Shown here: piece by piece, positions 9,615 through 18,232 of the stretch
Numbering within the stretch: position 1 is the first letter of the stretch
Layout: every line of letters begins with the position of its first letter
Source of the DNA: Xenophilus aerolatus
Lineage (GTDB): Bacteria; Pseudomonadota; Gammaproteobacteria; Burkholderiales; Burkholderiaceae_C
DNA length: 64,000 bases
Reading direction: 5' to 3'
Assembly (NCBI GenBank): GCA_030418545.1
Contig: QAIB01000001.1
Location: 434,001-498,000 of the forward strand
Notes under the pieces: generated by a model
The model's input: the letters and a program-made list of their open reading frames with translations, nothing else
What the model was told of the DNA's origin: nothing
Database searches by the model: none
Position numbers and translations under genes: made by a program

Positions 9615-9911
9615 ATGAAGATCGGACCGTTGAACGAAGCAGCACTGGCCGCGGCGAACAGCCCGGTCAAGGCCGATCGTGCAGCCGTGCGTCCCGAGGA
9701 CGCGGCGGGCCCCGCTGGCGGCGTACCGGTGACGGTGTCGGCCGCTGCCCGCTCGCTCGAGGTCTCGCCGGCCGGCAGCGGGATCGACGAGGCGAAGGTC
9801 GCCGCCGTGCGCGCCGCCATCGCCGACGGCACATTCACCGTGAACGCCGGCGCCATCGCCGACAAGATGCTGTCCAACGCCCAGGAAATCCTGAGCCGCA
9901 TCCGGAACTGA
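9615..9911 (+). CDS. flgM: Anti-sigma-28 factor FlgM
   Basis: FlgM (98 aa) binds FliA (sigma-28) until the hook is complete and FlgM is exported. The N-terminus MKIGPLNEAALAAANSP is short and disordered-looking. The C-terminal half (VAAVRAAIADGTFTVNAGAI and KMLSNAQEIL) is the conserved sigma-binding helix region. A GGAG-type ribosome binding site (ctggagtcaccc) precedes the ATG. It follows the sigma-28 promoter at 9550-9576 and precedes flgN by 3 bp. Confidence 0.94.
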   Translation: MKIGPLNEAALAAANSPVKADRAAVRPEDAAGPAGGVPVTVSAAARSLEVSPAGSGIDEAKVAAVRAAIADGTFTVNAGAIADKMLSNAQEILSRIRN

Positions 9912-9914
9912 CGT

Positions 9915-10274
9915 ATGCCCGATTCCCGTCTGTCCACCGAGGCCCTCCTGGGCGACGTCGAAACCCAGTTGGAGACCGTCGACCAGCATCTGATGGGGGG
10001 CGATGCCCTCGCACTCCAGGGCGCATCGATGCAATTGAGGCAGGTCAGCCTGGCGTTTGCCCGCGTCCTCGAAGCCGCTCTGTCGGCCGAAGTGTTCGAC
10101 ATGCCTTTCCGCCGGCGCATCGAGCACGTCGCCGGCCGTCTGACGCAGCAGCGCGAACACCTCGCGCGCAGAAACGCCATGGTCGAACGGGCCCTGGCAT
10201 CGCTGCTGCGGCCCGCTCAGGCCCCGACGTACTCGGTGCCCGGCCAGGGCATGCCGCTCGCAGGCATCCATTGA
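9915..10274 (+). CDS. flgN: Flagellar export chaperone FlgN
   Basis: This 119-aa, mostly helical protein is the FlgN-type chaperone that escorts FlgK and FlgL to the export gate. Sequence conservation is low in this family, so the call rests on length, helical composition (for example VETQLETVDQHLMGGDALAL) and position directly after flgM, from which it is separated by 3 bp. It is probably cotranscribed with flgM from the sigma-28 promoter. Confidence 0.85.
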   Translation: MPDSRLSTEALLGDVETQLETVDQHLMGGDALALQGASMQLRQVSLAFARVLEAALSAEVFDMPFRRRIEHVAGRLTQQREHLARRNAMVERALASLLRPAQAPTYSVPGQGMPLAGIH

Positions 10275-10284
10275 GCCGCGCGGC

Positions 10285-10354
10285 GCCGGGCCCCTGGTGC
10301 CCGGCAGCGCAGGCGTCACCCCGTCGAGGTTCCGGCCGATGCGCTGGCATCGGC
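10285..10354. terminator. Candidate hairpins between convergent flgN and fliA
   Basis: Two stem-loops lie in the 222-bp convergent gap: GCCGGGC/GCCCGGC at 10285-10305 and a perfect 8-bp stem with a 4-nt loop (GCCGATGC-GCTG-GCATCGGC) at 10335-10354. Neither is followed by a run of T on either strand, so intrinsic termination is uncertain. The rest of the gap shows nothing recognisable. Confidence 0.35.
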
Positions 10355-10496
10355 ATACGCGAGCATGAGGCGGGCGTGCTCGAGCGCTCCACGCAAATCA
10401 TTTGGGTTGGGATGGTCGCGCGCGCGCGCCGGGCCGGGCCGGCTGCGAGACTTGTCGCCTGCCGCTCTCACGACGAGCGACGGGCAGGGACTGGCG

Positions 10497-11234
10497 CTAG
10501 TGGCTGCGCATCTTGGCGCGCAGGCGAGCGATCGACTGGCTGTGCAACTGGCAGACGCGCGATTCGGTCACGCCCAGCACGGCAGCGATTTCCTTCAGGT
10601 TCATGTCCTGCTCGTAGTACATGCCCATGATGTAGCGTTCGCGCTCGGGCAGGGACTCGATGGCGGCCACCAGCGCACTGCGCAGGCGCTGGTCCTTGAG
10701 CAGGCTCATGGGATCGGCTTCCTCGTCGGCCACGTGCCGGTCCAGGAAGCCTTCTTCGTCTTCAGCGCTGGCGCCGATGTCTTCCAGGTAGACGAGCTGC
10801 GTGCCGCGCACGCGCCCGAGCAGGGCCTGGTATTCGGCCAGCGGCATCTTCAGTTCGACCGCGATCTCGGATTCGAGCGGGGCGCGCCCCAGGCGGTGCT
10901 CGAGGCGATGCATGGCCTGCTCGATCTGCTTCTGGCTCTTGCGCGATCCGCGCGACATCCAGTCGCCTTCACGCAGCTCGTCGAGCATGGCGCCCCGGAT
11001 GCGCTGCGTGGCGAAGGTCTCGAACTGCACGCCGTGGCTTTCCTCGAAGCGCGACAGCGCATCGACCAGGCCGATCATGCCCACCTGGATCAGGTCGTCC
11101 AGCTCCACGTTCGGCGGCAGCTTGGCGATCATGTGATGGGCCAGGCGCTGCACGAGCGGAACGTACTGACGGATGAGCGCTTCGCGGTCGAGTCGGCCTC
11201 TGGGGTTGTACATCTGGGAAGAAGCGGCAAGCAT
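10497..11234 (-). CDS. fliA: Flagellar sigma factor FliA (sigma-28)
   Basis: FliA (245 aa from the ATG at 11234) directs RNA polymerase to late flagellar promoters such as those of flgM and fliC. Region 2 is seen as LPPNVELDDLIQVGMIGLVD and TFATQRIRGAMLDELREGDW. Region 4 has LKEIAAVLGVTESRVCQLHS, the helix-turn-helix for the -35 element. A later ATG at 11213 (238 aa, MYNPRGRLDREAL) is also possible; neither has a clear ribosome binding site. It follows flhF by 19 bp and is the last gene of the flhB-A-F-fliA set. No flhG gene intervenes. Confidence 0.95.
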   Translation of the reverse strand: MLAASSQMYNPRGRLDREALIRQYVPLVQRLAHHMIAKLPPNVELDDLIQVGMIGLVDALSRFEESHGVQFETFATQRIRGAMLDELREGDWMSRGSRKSQKQIEQAMHRLEHRLGRAPLESEIAVELKMPLAEYQALLGRVRGTQLVYLEDIGASAEDEEGFLDRHVADEEADPMSLLKDQRLRSALVAAIESLPERERYIMGMYYEQDMNLKEIAAVLGVTESRVCQLHSQSIARLRAKMRSH

Positions 11235-11253
11235 GGGCGTCGGCACTACGGGA

Positions 11254-12750
11254 TCAATCGGCGGCGGCGCACTGGGCGGGGGACAGGAAGAAGTCCATGT
11301 CCGCCGCACTGCGCGGCTCGAAGGCGGTGCGGCCGTTGCTACGCAGCGCTTCGCGCACGAGCAGGCCCGCGTCCGGAGCACGCCAGTCTTCAGGCACGCG
11401 CTGGCCGCAGCTCACCCCCGCGACCACGAGCTGGTGCCGGATGGCGGCGTCCATCACCGGGGCGAGCTTCACGGCCTCGTCGACCTTCGAGATCACGGCG
11501 CGGGTGGCGCCGAATGCACCGGCGATGTCGTCCTGTGTGTCGCCGTGGGCGCCCGCATTGAGCACCAGCACGCGTTGCAGCTGAGGGATGTCCAGCATGC
11601 CGAGCTGGTCGACCCGTCGGGGGTCGCGCGGTGCGACGCCGGTCGTGTCGACCAGCACCAGCTTCTTGCGGCTGAACAAGCCCAAAAGCTCGAGCAGGGC
11701 GGCCCGGTCGTGCGCCAGGTGTGCGACGACGTTGATCGAGCGGCCATAGGTGCGCAGCTGTTCGTGGGCGCCGGCACGGTAGGTGTCGAGGGTGATGAGG
11801 CCGACACTCTGGGCGCCGTGTTCGCGCGCACACAGCGTGGCCAGCTTGGCGATGGTGGTGGTCTTGCCCACCCCGGTGGCGCCCACGAGTGCATAGATGC
11901 CGCCGGCCTGCTCCAGGCCTGGGCCGTGGTCCACGCGCAGCATTCTCTCGATGGTGCCCATGACGTCGCGAACGGCCTCGGCCGGCGACATCTCCTGGGT
12001 CACGCGCTCGAGCAGCGTGCGGGAGAGGGCCGGCGAGAAGCCTGCACGGATCAGCTTGAGCAGCAGGTTGGACCGCACCGGCTCCTGGCGGGCCTGGCTC
12101 ATCCACGACAGGGTGGTGAAGCGCTCTTCCATCAGGCTCTTCATCGCCTGCAGCTCGGCCATCACGCCGCCCAGGTCGGGCGCGGCGGCTTGTGCCTGCA
12201 CAGGCGTGGCCGCGCTCGGCGGCGAGGCCGGTCGTTCGTCGGCCTCTTCGGCCAGGGGTCGACGGTCGGCCAGCACCTCGCGCGCCGGTGCGGGCGCGGC
12301 GGCCTGGGAAGCGGGGGCAGCCGGCACGGGCGCAGCCGCCGCTGCAACATTCGATGTCGCCGGGTTCGCGCGGCGCACGGCGGCCTGCGGTGCGGGCTCG
12401 GCCTCGGCCTGCCGGCGGGCCATGCGCTCGCGCACGTAGTCCTGGAAGGAGAGCGTGCTCATCGCCAGTTGCTCGGTGTCGGCGGCGATCGAGCTTTCCT
12501 TCGCGGGCGAGGCCGCCGCGGCCGCGGGGACCGGTGCGCGGGCAGCGGGCAGGGCCGGCGCCGGCGCGGCCACCGGGGCGCTGCGCGGCGCGTCGAGTTC
12601 GCCCAACGCCTCTTCGGACGTCGCCGTTACCTCGACCTCGCCCGTGTCGAGCTGGCGGTTGGCCAGGATGAGCGCGTTGTCGCCGAAGACCGCACGTGCG
12701 AGGGCGAGCGCCTCGCGCGCGGTGGAGGCCTGGAAGCGTTGGATGTTCAT
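11254..12750 (-). CDS. flhF: Flagellar SRP-like GTPase FlhF
   Basis: FlhF (498 aa) is an SRP-family GTPase that controls flagellar number and placement. The N-terminus MNIQRFQASTAREALALARA is the family's B domain. A long Ala/Pro-rich linker (about 50-190) follows, then the N and G domains with the P-loop GATGVGKT at 290-297, followed by TLDTYRAGAHEQLRTYGR and the G3-type VLVDTTGV. The start overlaps the flhA stop (ATGA). A MinD-like flhG gene, its usual partner, is not next to it. Confidence 0.95.
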   Translation of the reverse strand: MNIQRFQASTAREALALARAVFGDNALILANRQLDTGEVEVTATSEEALGELDAPRSAPVAAPAPALPAARAPVPAAAAASPAKESSIAADTEQLAMSTLSFQDYVRERMARRQAEAEPAPQAAVRRANPATSNVAAAAAPVPAAPASQAAAPAPAREVLADRRPLAEEADERPASPPSAATPVQAQAAAPDLGGVMAELQAMKSLMEERFTTLSWMSQARQEPVRSNLLLKLIRAGFSPALSRTLLERVTQEMSPAEAVRDVMGTIERMLRVDHGPGLEQAGGIYALVGATGVGKTTTIAKLATLCAREHGAQSVGLITLDTYRAGAHEQLRTYGRSINVVAHLAHDRAALLELLGLFSRKKLVLVDTTGVAPRDPRRVDQLGMLDIPQLQRVLVLNAGAHGDTQDDIAGAFGATRAVISKVDEAVKLAPVMDAAIRHQLVVAGVSCGQRVPEDWRAPDAGLLVREALRSNGRTAFEPRSAADMDFFLSPAQCAAAD

Positions 12751-14819
12751 GCGGCTGTGCCCTGGAGGATGGGCCCGATGCGGATGGTGTGGGTCTCGGG
12801 AATCTCGCTGTGCGCCAGCACCTGCAGCCGGGGTGCGGCGCGACGGACCAGGCGGGAGATCGCGGTTCGGATGGCGTCGGGCACGAGCAGGCAGGCCGGC
12901 ACGCCGTGTTCCTCCTGCCGCGTGGCCACGTCGGCGGCACTGCGCGTGAACAGCTCGGCGACGGCCGGGTCCAGTGCAGGCGCATTGGCGTTGGCCAGGG
13001 CCTGCATCAGCAGGCGCTCGAAGGCGGGCTCGATGGCGATGACGTCCAGCTCCCGTGCCGGGCCATAGATCTGCTGCACGATCGCGGGCGCCAGCGCCAC
13101 GCGCACGCGGCGCGCCAGTTCGGCGGGATCGGCGGTCACGCCGGCATGCTCGGCCAGCGTCTCGACGATGGTCCGGATGTCTCGGATGTGCACGGATTCC
13201 TCGAGCAGCAGCTGCAGCACCTTCTGGAAGGCGGCGATCGAGACGACCTTGGGCACGACCTCCTCGATCAGCTTGGGCGCGAGCTTGTTCACATGTTCCA
13301 CCAGTTGTTGCGTTTCGGTGCGGCTGAGCAGGCGGGCGGCCTGCGTGTGCATCAAATGTGACAGATGGGTCGCCATCACGGTTTCCGAATCAACGACGGT
13401 AAATCCGGCCAATTGCGCGTTTTCGCGTTGACGCTCCTCGATCCAGTGCGCCGGCAGGCCGAAGGCCGGATCCGTCGTCGCGGTACCGATCAGCGGCGTG
13501 GAGATGCCGCCCGGGTTGATGGCCAGGTACATGCCCGGAAAGGCTTCACCTTCGGCCACCACCACGCCGCGCAGCGTCACACGGTAGGCGCTGGGCTTGA
13601 GTTCCAGGTTGTCGCGTACGTGCACCGCCGGTGGCAGGAAGCCGACCTCCTGCGCGAACTTGCGACGCACGCCCTTGATGCGCCCGAGCAGGTCGCCCTG
13701 GCGGGTCTTGTCGACCAGCGCGATCAGGCGGTAGCCCAGTTCCAGTCCGAGCGGTGCCACGGGCTGCAGGTCGTCCCAGGTGGCGTCGGCATCGGCCGCG
13801 TTGGCCGGCGGCGCTGTCTCTTCGGTCACCGGCTTGCGCCGCGACAGAGCCCACGCGCCGTAGCCCAGCACGGCCGCCATGACGAGAAAGACCACGTGCG
13901 GCATGCCGGGCACGATGCCGAGCAGGCCCAGGATGGCTGCGGTCAATCCCAGGACGCGCGGCGACGTCAGCAACTGCTGCACGATCTGGCGACCGACATC
14001 GTCCTCCTTGCCCACGCGCGAGACGACCATCGCAGCCGCCACCGAGATCAACAGCCCGGGAATCTGTGCCACCAGCGCATCGCCGACGGCCAGCAACACA
14101 TAGGTGTCGGCGGCCTTGCCGGCCGCCATCCCGTGCTGGAGCACCCCGATGGTGAAGCCGCCGACGATGCTGATGACCAGGATCAGGATGCCGGCGATGG
14201 CGTCGCCCCGCACGAACTTCGACGCGCCATCCATCGAGCCGAAGAAGTTCGCCTCCTCGGCCACCTCGGCGCGGCGGCGCTTGGCTTCCTTCTCGTCGAT
14301 CACGCCGGCGTTCAGGTCGGCGTCCACCGCCATCTGCTTGCCGGGCATGGCGTCGAGCGTGAACCGTGCCGAAACTTCGGCGATGCGCTCGGACCCCTTG
14401 GTCACCACCACGAAGTTGATGACCACCAGGATGGCGAAGACGATCAGGCCGACCGCGAAGTTGCCGCCGATGAGGAAGTGCCCAAAGGCCTCGATCACCG
14501 CACCGGCGGCACCGGGCCCGGTGTGGCCTTCGAGCAGGACGACGCGTGTCGAGGCCACGTTGAGCGACAGGCGCATCAGGGTGGTAAGCAGCAGCACGCT
14601 CGGGAAGGCGGCAAAGTCCAGCGGGCGCACCATGTACGCAGCCACCATCATCACCATCAGCGCCACCGCGATGTTGAGCGTGAAGAAGCCGTCGAGCAGC
14701 CAGGCCGGGATCGGCAGCACCATCAGTGCCAGGATGGCGACGACGAGCAGCGGCGCGGCAGCCCGATGGAAGACGGCGCCCTGGGTGCCCAGCCAGGCGC
14801 GCAGGTTGGAGGCGTTCAT
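12747..14819 (-). CDS. flhA: Flagellar export gate protein FlhA
   Basis: FlhA (690 aa) is the largest membrane component of the flagellar type III export gate. The N-terminal half has about eight membrane segments (VVAILALMVLPIPAWLLDGF and following) with the FHIPEP-family signature DAMPGKQMAVDADLNAG near residue 160. The C-terminal half is the cytoplasmic substrate/chaperone docking domain. It overlaps flhB upstream and flhF downstream by 4 bp each, indicating coupled translation. Confidence 0.96.
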   Translation of the reverse strand: MNASNLRAWLGTQGAVFHRAAAPLLVVAILALMVLPIPAWLLDGFFTLNIAVALMVMMVAAYMVRPLDFAAFPSVLLLTTLMRLSLNVASTRVVLLEGHTGPGAAGAVIEAFGHFLIGGNFAVGLIVFAILVVINFVVVTKGSERIAEVSARFTLDAMPGKQMAVDADLNAGVIDEKEAKRRRAEVAEEANFFGSMDGASKFVRGDAIAGILILVISIVGGFTIGVLQHGMAAGKAADTYVLLAVGDALVAQIPGLLISVAAAMVVSRVGKEDDVGRQIVQQLLTSPRVLGLTAAILGLLGIVPGMPHVVFLVMAAVLGYGAWALSRRKPVTEETAPPANAADADATWDDLQPVAPLGLELGYRLIALVDKTRQGDLLGRIKGVRRKFAQEVGFLPPAVHVRDNLELKPSAYRVTLRGVVVAEGEAFPGMYLAINPGGISTPLIGTATTDPAFGLPAHWIEERQRENAQLAGFTVVDSETVMATHLSHLMHTQAARLLSRTETQQLVEHVNKLAPKLIEEVVPKVVSIAAFQKVLQLLLEESVHIRDIRTIVETLAEHAGVTADPAELARRVRVALAPAIVQQIYGPARELDVIAIEPAFERLLMQALANANAPALDPAVAELFTRSAADVATRQEEHGVPACLLVPDAIRTAISRLVRRAAPRLQVLAHSEIPETHTIRIGPILQGTAA

Positions 14820-15976
14820 GCGGTGCTCCCGGGCTCAGGCGTGGCGGGCTGGTGATGCGGGTCGAGTTCGGGCGGCACCAGCGGCTCGGGCTGCTCGGTC
14901 GGCGCGGGCCCTTCGCCGCGCAGCGAGGCCTTGAGCCGGTAGACGTAGGCCAGGATCTGGGCGACCGCGGCGTAGAGCGCGGCGGGGATCGGCCGGTCCA
15001 GATCGGCGTGCGCGTAGAGGGCCCGCGCGAGCACTGGCGACTGGACGACCGGGATGCGGTGTTCCGTCGCCACTTCGCGGATCTTCATCGCCAGCAGGTC
15101 GGCACCCTTGGAGATCACGTGCGGTGCGTTCATGGACGCTTCGTCGTAGCGCAGCGCCACGGCGTAGTGGGTCGGGTTCATCAGGATGAAGTCGGCGCGG
15201 GGCACCGCGGTGATGCTGGAGCGCTGCGCGATCTCGCGCGCCGCCGAACGCATGCGGCCCTTCAGGTGCGGGTCACCGTCCGACTCCTTGTGTTCCTGCT
15301 TGACCTCCTGGTGCGACATGCGCAGCCTGGAGCGGTGGAAATACGCCTGCAGCGGCACGTCCACGACCGCAGCCGCGACCAGGACGAGCATCACCAGGGC
15401 CATGCCCGCCACCATCCAGTCGGCGACCATCGCCAGCGCCGCGGGCGAGGGCTGAAGCACCAGGCGCACCACCGCGTCGATGTTGCTGCGCACGAAGAGC
15501 CAGCCCAGCGTGGCGAGCACGATCGACAGCACCACCAGTTTGGCCACGTTGGCGAACTGCTGCTTGCTCAGCAGGTTGCGCAGCCCGGACAGCGGGTTCA
15601 GCTTCGAGAAGTCGGGCGTGATGGGTTTGGCCGTCGCGATCCATCCCCCCGCGGCCACGGTGCTCGCGATGGCCGCCGCGACCACGATGGCGGCGAACAC
15701 CACGCAGGCCACCAGGCCCAGGCCCGCGAGCTGCGACAGACGCTCCAGCATCTGCGCGGGCGCGGCCAGGTCGTGTGCATCGAAACGCAGGGCGCCTGCG
15801 AGCGCTTCGCGCATGTGGCGAAAGCCGGTGGGCGCCAGCAGCAGCAAGGCCACCGCGCCGGTGCCGACGACTGCGAGGTGGGACAGGTCGCGCGAACGAG
15901 CGGCCTGGCCGTCCTTGCGTGCCTGCTTCAGCTTTCGCTGTGTGGCGGGGAGCGTTTTGTCCTGGCTGGATGACAT
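14816..15976 (-). CDS. flhB: Flagellar export switch protein FlhB
   Basis: FlhB (386 aa) sets substrate specificity of the export apparatus. It begins SSSQDKTLPATQRKLKQARK, typical of the family, with four membrane segments between about 35 and 215. The autocleavage motif NPTH is present at 267-270, within DFILMNPTHYAVALRYD. The Pro-rich C-terminal tail is cytoplasmic. It is the first gene of flhB-flhA-flhF-fliA and is separated from motB by 137 bp that contain a terminator. Confidence 0.96.
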   Translation of the reverse strand: MSSSQDKTLPATQRKLKQARKDGQAARSRDLSHLAVVGTGAVALLLLAPTGFRHMREALAGALRFDAHDLAAPAQMLERLSQLAGLGLVACVVFAAIVVAAAIASTVAAGGWIATAKPITPDFSKLNPLSGLRNLLSKQQFANVAKLVVLSIVLATLGWLFVRSNIDAVVRLVLQPSPAALAMVADWMVAGMALVMLVLVAAAVVDVPLQAYFHRSRLRMSHQEVKQEHKESDGDPHLKGRMRSAAREIAQRSSITAVPRADFILMNPTHYAVALRYDEASMNAPHVISKGADLLAMKIREVATEHRIPVVQSPVLARALYAHADLDRPIPAALYAAVAQILAYVYRLKASLRGEGPAPTEQPEPLVPPELDPHHQPATPEPGSTA

Positions 15977-16018
15977 GCTGGGCTTCGGGTGCGGCGTTCA
16001 TTGTCCGAAGCCGGAGCC

Positions 16019-16043
16019 AAGACTAAAGCCCGATAAGCGGGCT
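16019..16043 (-). terminator. Candidate terminator after motB
   Basis: Read on the minus strand, AGCCCG-CTTAT-CGGGCT forms a 6-bp stem with a 5-nt loop and is followed by TTTAGTCTT. It sits between the motB stop and the flhB start and would separate the motAB transcript from flhBAF-fliA. Confidence 0.55.
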
Positions 16044-16113
16044 GCAAGGACGCCAATTCATGTGCCGGACTCTCGCGTGCGCGCAGACGCGCGCTGGCGC
16101 TGCCGAGCCGCCG

Positions 16114-17169
16114 TCAGCGCGTGGCCTGGGCTTGCGGGGGATCCTGCGGCGCCTGCGGGCTGGCGATCGCCTGCAGCGACTCCTTGGGGGAGGCGGCGGC
16201 AGATCCATTCGCTTCGCGCCCGATCTGGTCGGTGATGGCCTTCACCGCATCCGGGGCGTCCAGGCGCCGATTGCCGAACATGCGAGCCTCCGCGTCGCGC
16301 GTGAGCACCGTCACGCTGATGCGGCGGTTGAGCGGGGCCATGGGATTGGACTTGTCCAGCAGGTCGCTGGCCGCCAGGCCGATCACGCGCACGAGCTTGT
16401 CGTCCGCCATGCCCGAGCTGACGAGTTCGCGCCGCGAGGCGTTGGCCCGGTCGGCCGACAGCTCCCAGTTGCCGTAGCCGCGGTCGCCGTTGCCGTAGGG
16501 CGCCGCATCGGTGTGGCCGGCCAGGCTCACCCGGTTGTCGATGCCGTTGAGCGCGCTGCCGATCTCGCGCAGGATCTCGCGCATGTAGGGCTTCACCAGC
16601 GCGCTGCCGGTGTCGAACATGGGCCGGTTCTGCGCGTCCTGGATCTGGATCTCCAGGCCCTCGGGCGTGACGTCGAGCTTGATCTGCGAGCGGAAGTCCT
16701 TGAGCTTGGGGTTGTTCTCGATCAGGCTCTCGATCTTGCTGCGCAGGGCGGCCAGCTTGCGGATGTCCTGCTGCCGTGCGCTTTCGCGCGCGATCTCGCG
16801 ATCGCCCTCGCGCCGGCCGTCCTGGCCGATCTTGCTGGGGTCGTTGCTGCGGCCGTCCGACTTGCGCACCTCGCCGAAGGAGCGCGTGAGGTCCTTGCCG
16901 CCGCCGGGCACCACGCTGCTGGTGCTGCCGGCACCGGGGCCGCCGCTCATCTCGACCTTCAGCGGCGAGTTGAAGTAGGCGGCGATGCCCTGCAGCTCGC
17001 CCTTGGCCGTGGAGCCGAGCAGCCACATCAGCAGGAAGAAGGCCATCATGGCCGTCACGAAGTCGGCATACGCGATCTTCCAGGCACCGCCATGGTGGCC
17101 GTGCGCAGCCTTCTTCACGCGCTTGATGATGATGGGTTGAAGCTTCTTGGCGCCCGGTGCTGCGGCCAT
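16114..17169 (-). CDS. motB: Flagellar motor stator protein MotB
   Basis: MotB (351 aa) anchors the proton-driven stator to peptidoglycan. A single membrane helix (about 30-52) contains the essential proton-binding aspartate, Asp36 in AYADFVTAMM. The C-terminal OmpA-like domain has SLAGHTDAAPYGNG, ELSADRANASRREL and NRRISVTV. The C-terminal tail is Pro/Gln/Ala-rich. The H+ (not Na+) type is inferred from similarity to MotB rather than PomB. It follows motA by 52 bp. Confidence 0.95.
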   Translation of the reverse strand: MAAAPGAKKLQPIIIKRVKKAAHGHHGGAWKIAYADFVTAMMAFFLLMWLLGSTAKGELQGIAAYFNSPLKVEMSGGPGAGSTSSVVPGGGKDLTRSFGEVRKSDGRSNDPSKIGQDGRREGDREIARESARQQDIRKLAALRSKIESLIENNPKLKDFRSQIKLDVTPEGLEIQIQDAQNRPMFDTGSALVKPYMREILREIGSALNGIDNRVSLAGHTDAAPYGNGDRGYGNWELSADRANASRRELVSSGMADDKLVRVIGLAASDLLDKSNPMAPLNRRISVTVLTRDAEARMFGNRRLDAPDAVKAITDQIGREANGSAAASPKESLQAIASPQAPQDPPQAQATR

Positions 17170-17221
17170 GGGGAGGTCCTGGTGGGGGTGGAGCGGCGTC
17201 GACGCGCGCGGGGCGCTGTGC

Positions 17222-18079
17222 CTACTTCTTCTTCACGTGGCTCTCGAGCTCGTTGAAGGTCGGCCGCTCGGTGGAGAACAGCACCTTGCGACCGAACTCG
17301 ATGGCGGTGGTCGGGTTGTAGCCCTGCATGCTGGCCAGCAGCGTGGTCTTGATGCACTGCAGTTCCTTGGTGCCGTCCTCGGATTTCTGCTCGAGCAGGC
17401 CGCCCAGCGGCTCGACGATGCCGTAGGCCAGCAGGATGCCCAGGAAGGTCCCCACCAGCGCCGAGCCGATCATGGCGCCCAGGACGGCGGGCGGTTGCCC
17501 GACAGAACCCATGGTGTTGACCACGCCCAGCACCGCCGCCACGATGCCGAAGGCCGGCAGGCCGCCCGCCAGGCGCGCGATCGCCGACACCGGCGCGTGC
17601 GATTCCTGGTGGTGGGTTTCGATCTCGCTGTCCATGAGGGCCTCGATCTCGTGCGAGTTGAGGTTGCCCGACACCATCATGCGCAGGTAGTCGGTCGTGA
17701 ACTCGACCACGTGGTGGTCCTTGCCCACCGTCGGGTAGGCCTGGAAGATGGGGGATTCGGCCGGCGCCTCCACGTCCTTCTCGATCGACATCAGGCCGTC
17801 CTTGCGCGCCTTCTGCAGGATGTCGTAGAGCATCGCCATCAGCTCCATGTAGCGTGCCTTGGTGTACTTGGAACCCTGGAAGGCCTTGGGCAGCATCTTG
17901 ACGGTGGCCTTGAGCACCTTGGGCTGGTTGTTCACGATGAAGGCGCCGATCGCCCCGCCGCCGATCACCATCAGTTCGATGGGCAGGGCGTGCAGCACCA
18001 CGGCGATGTTCCCGCCGTGGATGATGTAGCCGCCGAAGATGCAGCCCAGCGCGACCAGATAACCGATGATGACGAACAT
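17222..18079 (-). CDS. motA: Flagellar motor stator protein MotA
   Basis: MotA (285 aa from the ATG at 18079, MFVIIGYLVALGCIFGGYII) forms the four-helix stator channel with MotB. Membrane segments are seen near residues 2-20, 35-50, 170-190 and 200-220; the large cytoplasmic loop between the second and third contacts FliG. The open frame extends 31 codons upstream but without family-like sequence, and a GAGGAGG ribosome binding site precedes 18079. It is separated from flhC by a strong terminator. Confidence 0.95.
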   Translation of the reverse strand: MFVIIGYLVALGCIFGGYIIHGGNIAVVLHALPIELMVIGGGAIGAFIVNNQPKVLKATVKMLPKAFQGSKYTKARYMELMAMLYDILQKARKDGLMSIEKDVEAPAESPIFQAYPTVGKDHHVVEFTTDYLRMMVSGNLNSHEIEALMDSEIETHHQESHAPVSAIARLAGGLPAFGIVAAVLGVVNTMGSVGQPPAVLGAMIGSALVGTFLGILLAYGIVEPLGGLLEQKSEDGTKELQCIKTTLLASMQGYNPTTAIEFGRKVLFSTERPTFNELESHVKKK

Positions 18080-18173
18080 GGCGTGTGAGGAGGAACGGGG
18101 AAGGCGCTTCAGGCCCGGGGGCGCTGTGGCGGTTGACGCTATTGGGCCTGCATCGGCCGGTGGGCAGTCCATG

Positions 18174-18196
18174 AAAAAGGGGCCCTCGGAGGCCCC
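18174..18196 (-). terminator. Rho-independent terminator of flhDC
   Basis: On the minus strand GGGGCC-TCCGAG-GGCCCC is followed at once by TTTTT. The 6-bp all-GC stem and the T-run make it a textbook intrinsic terminator 37 bp after the flhC stop. motA therefore probably has a promoter in the 94 bp between this element and its start. Confidence 0.85.
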
Positions 18197-18232
18197 TGTT
18201 CGCGCTTTCCGCTCGGCGAGCGCCTCACGGAA

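Noticed and set aside
16026-16037. TAAAGCCCGATAA resembling parts of a sigma-28 promoter on the plus strand
   Set aside because: The two elements lie directly next to each other instead of 15 bp apart and point towards the 3' end of motB. It is better explained as the motB terminator stem.
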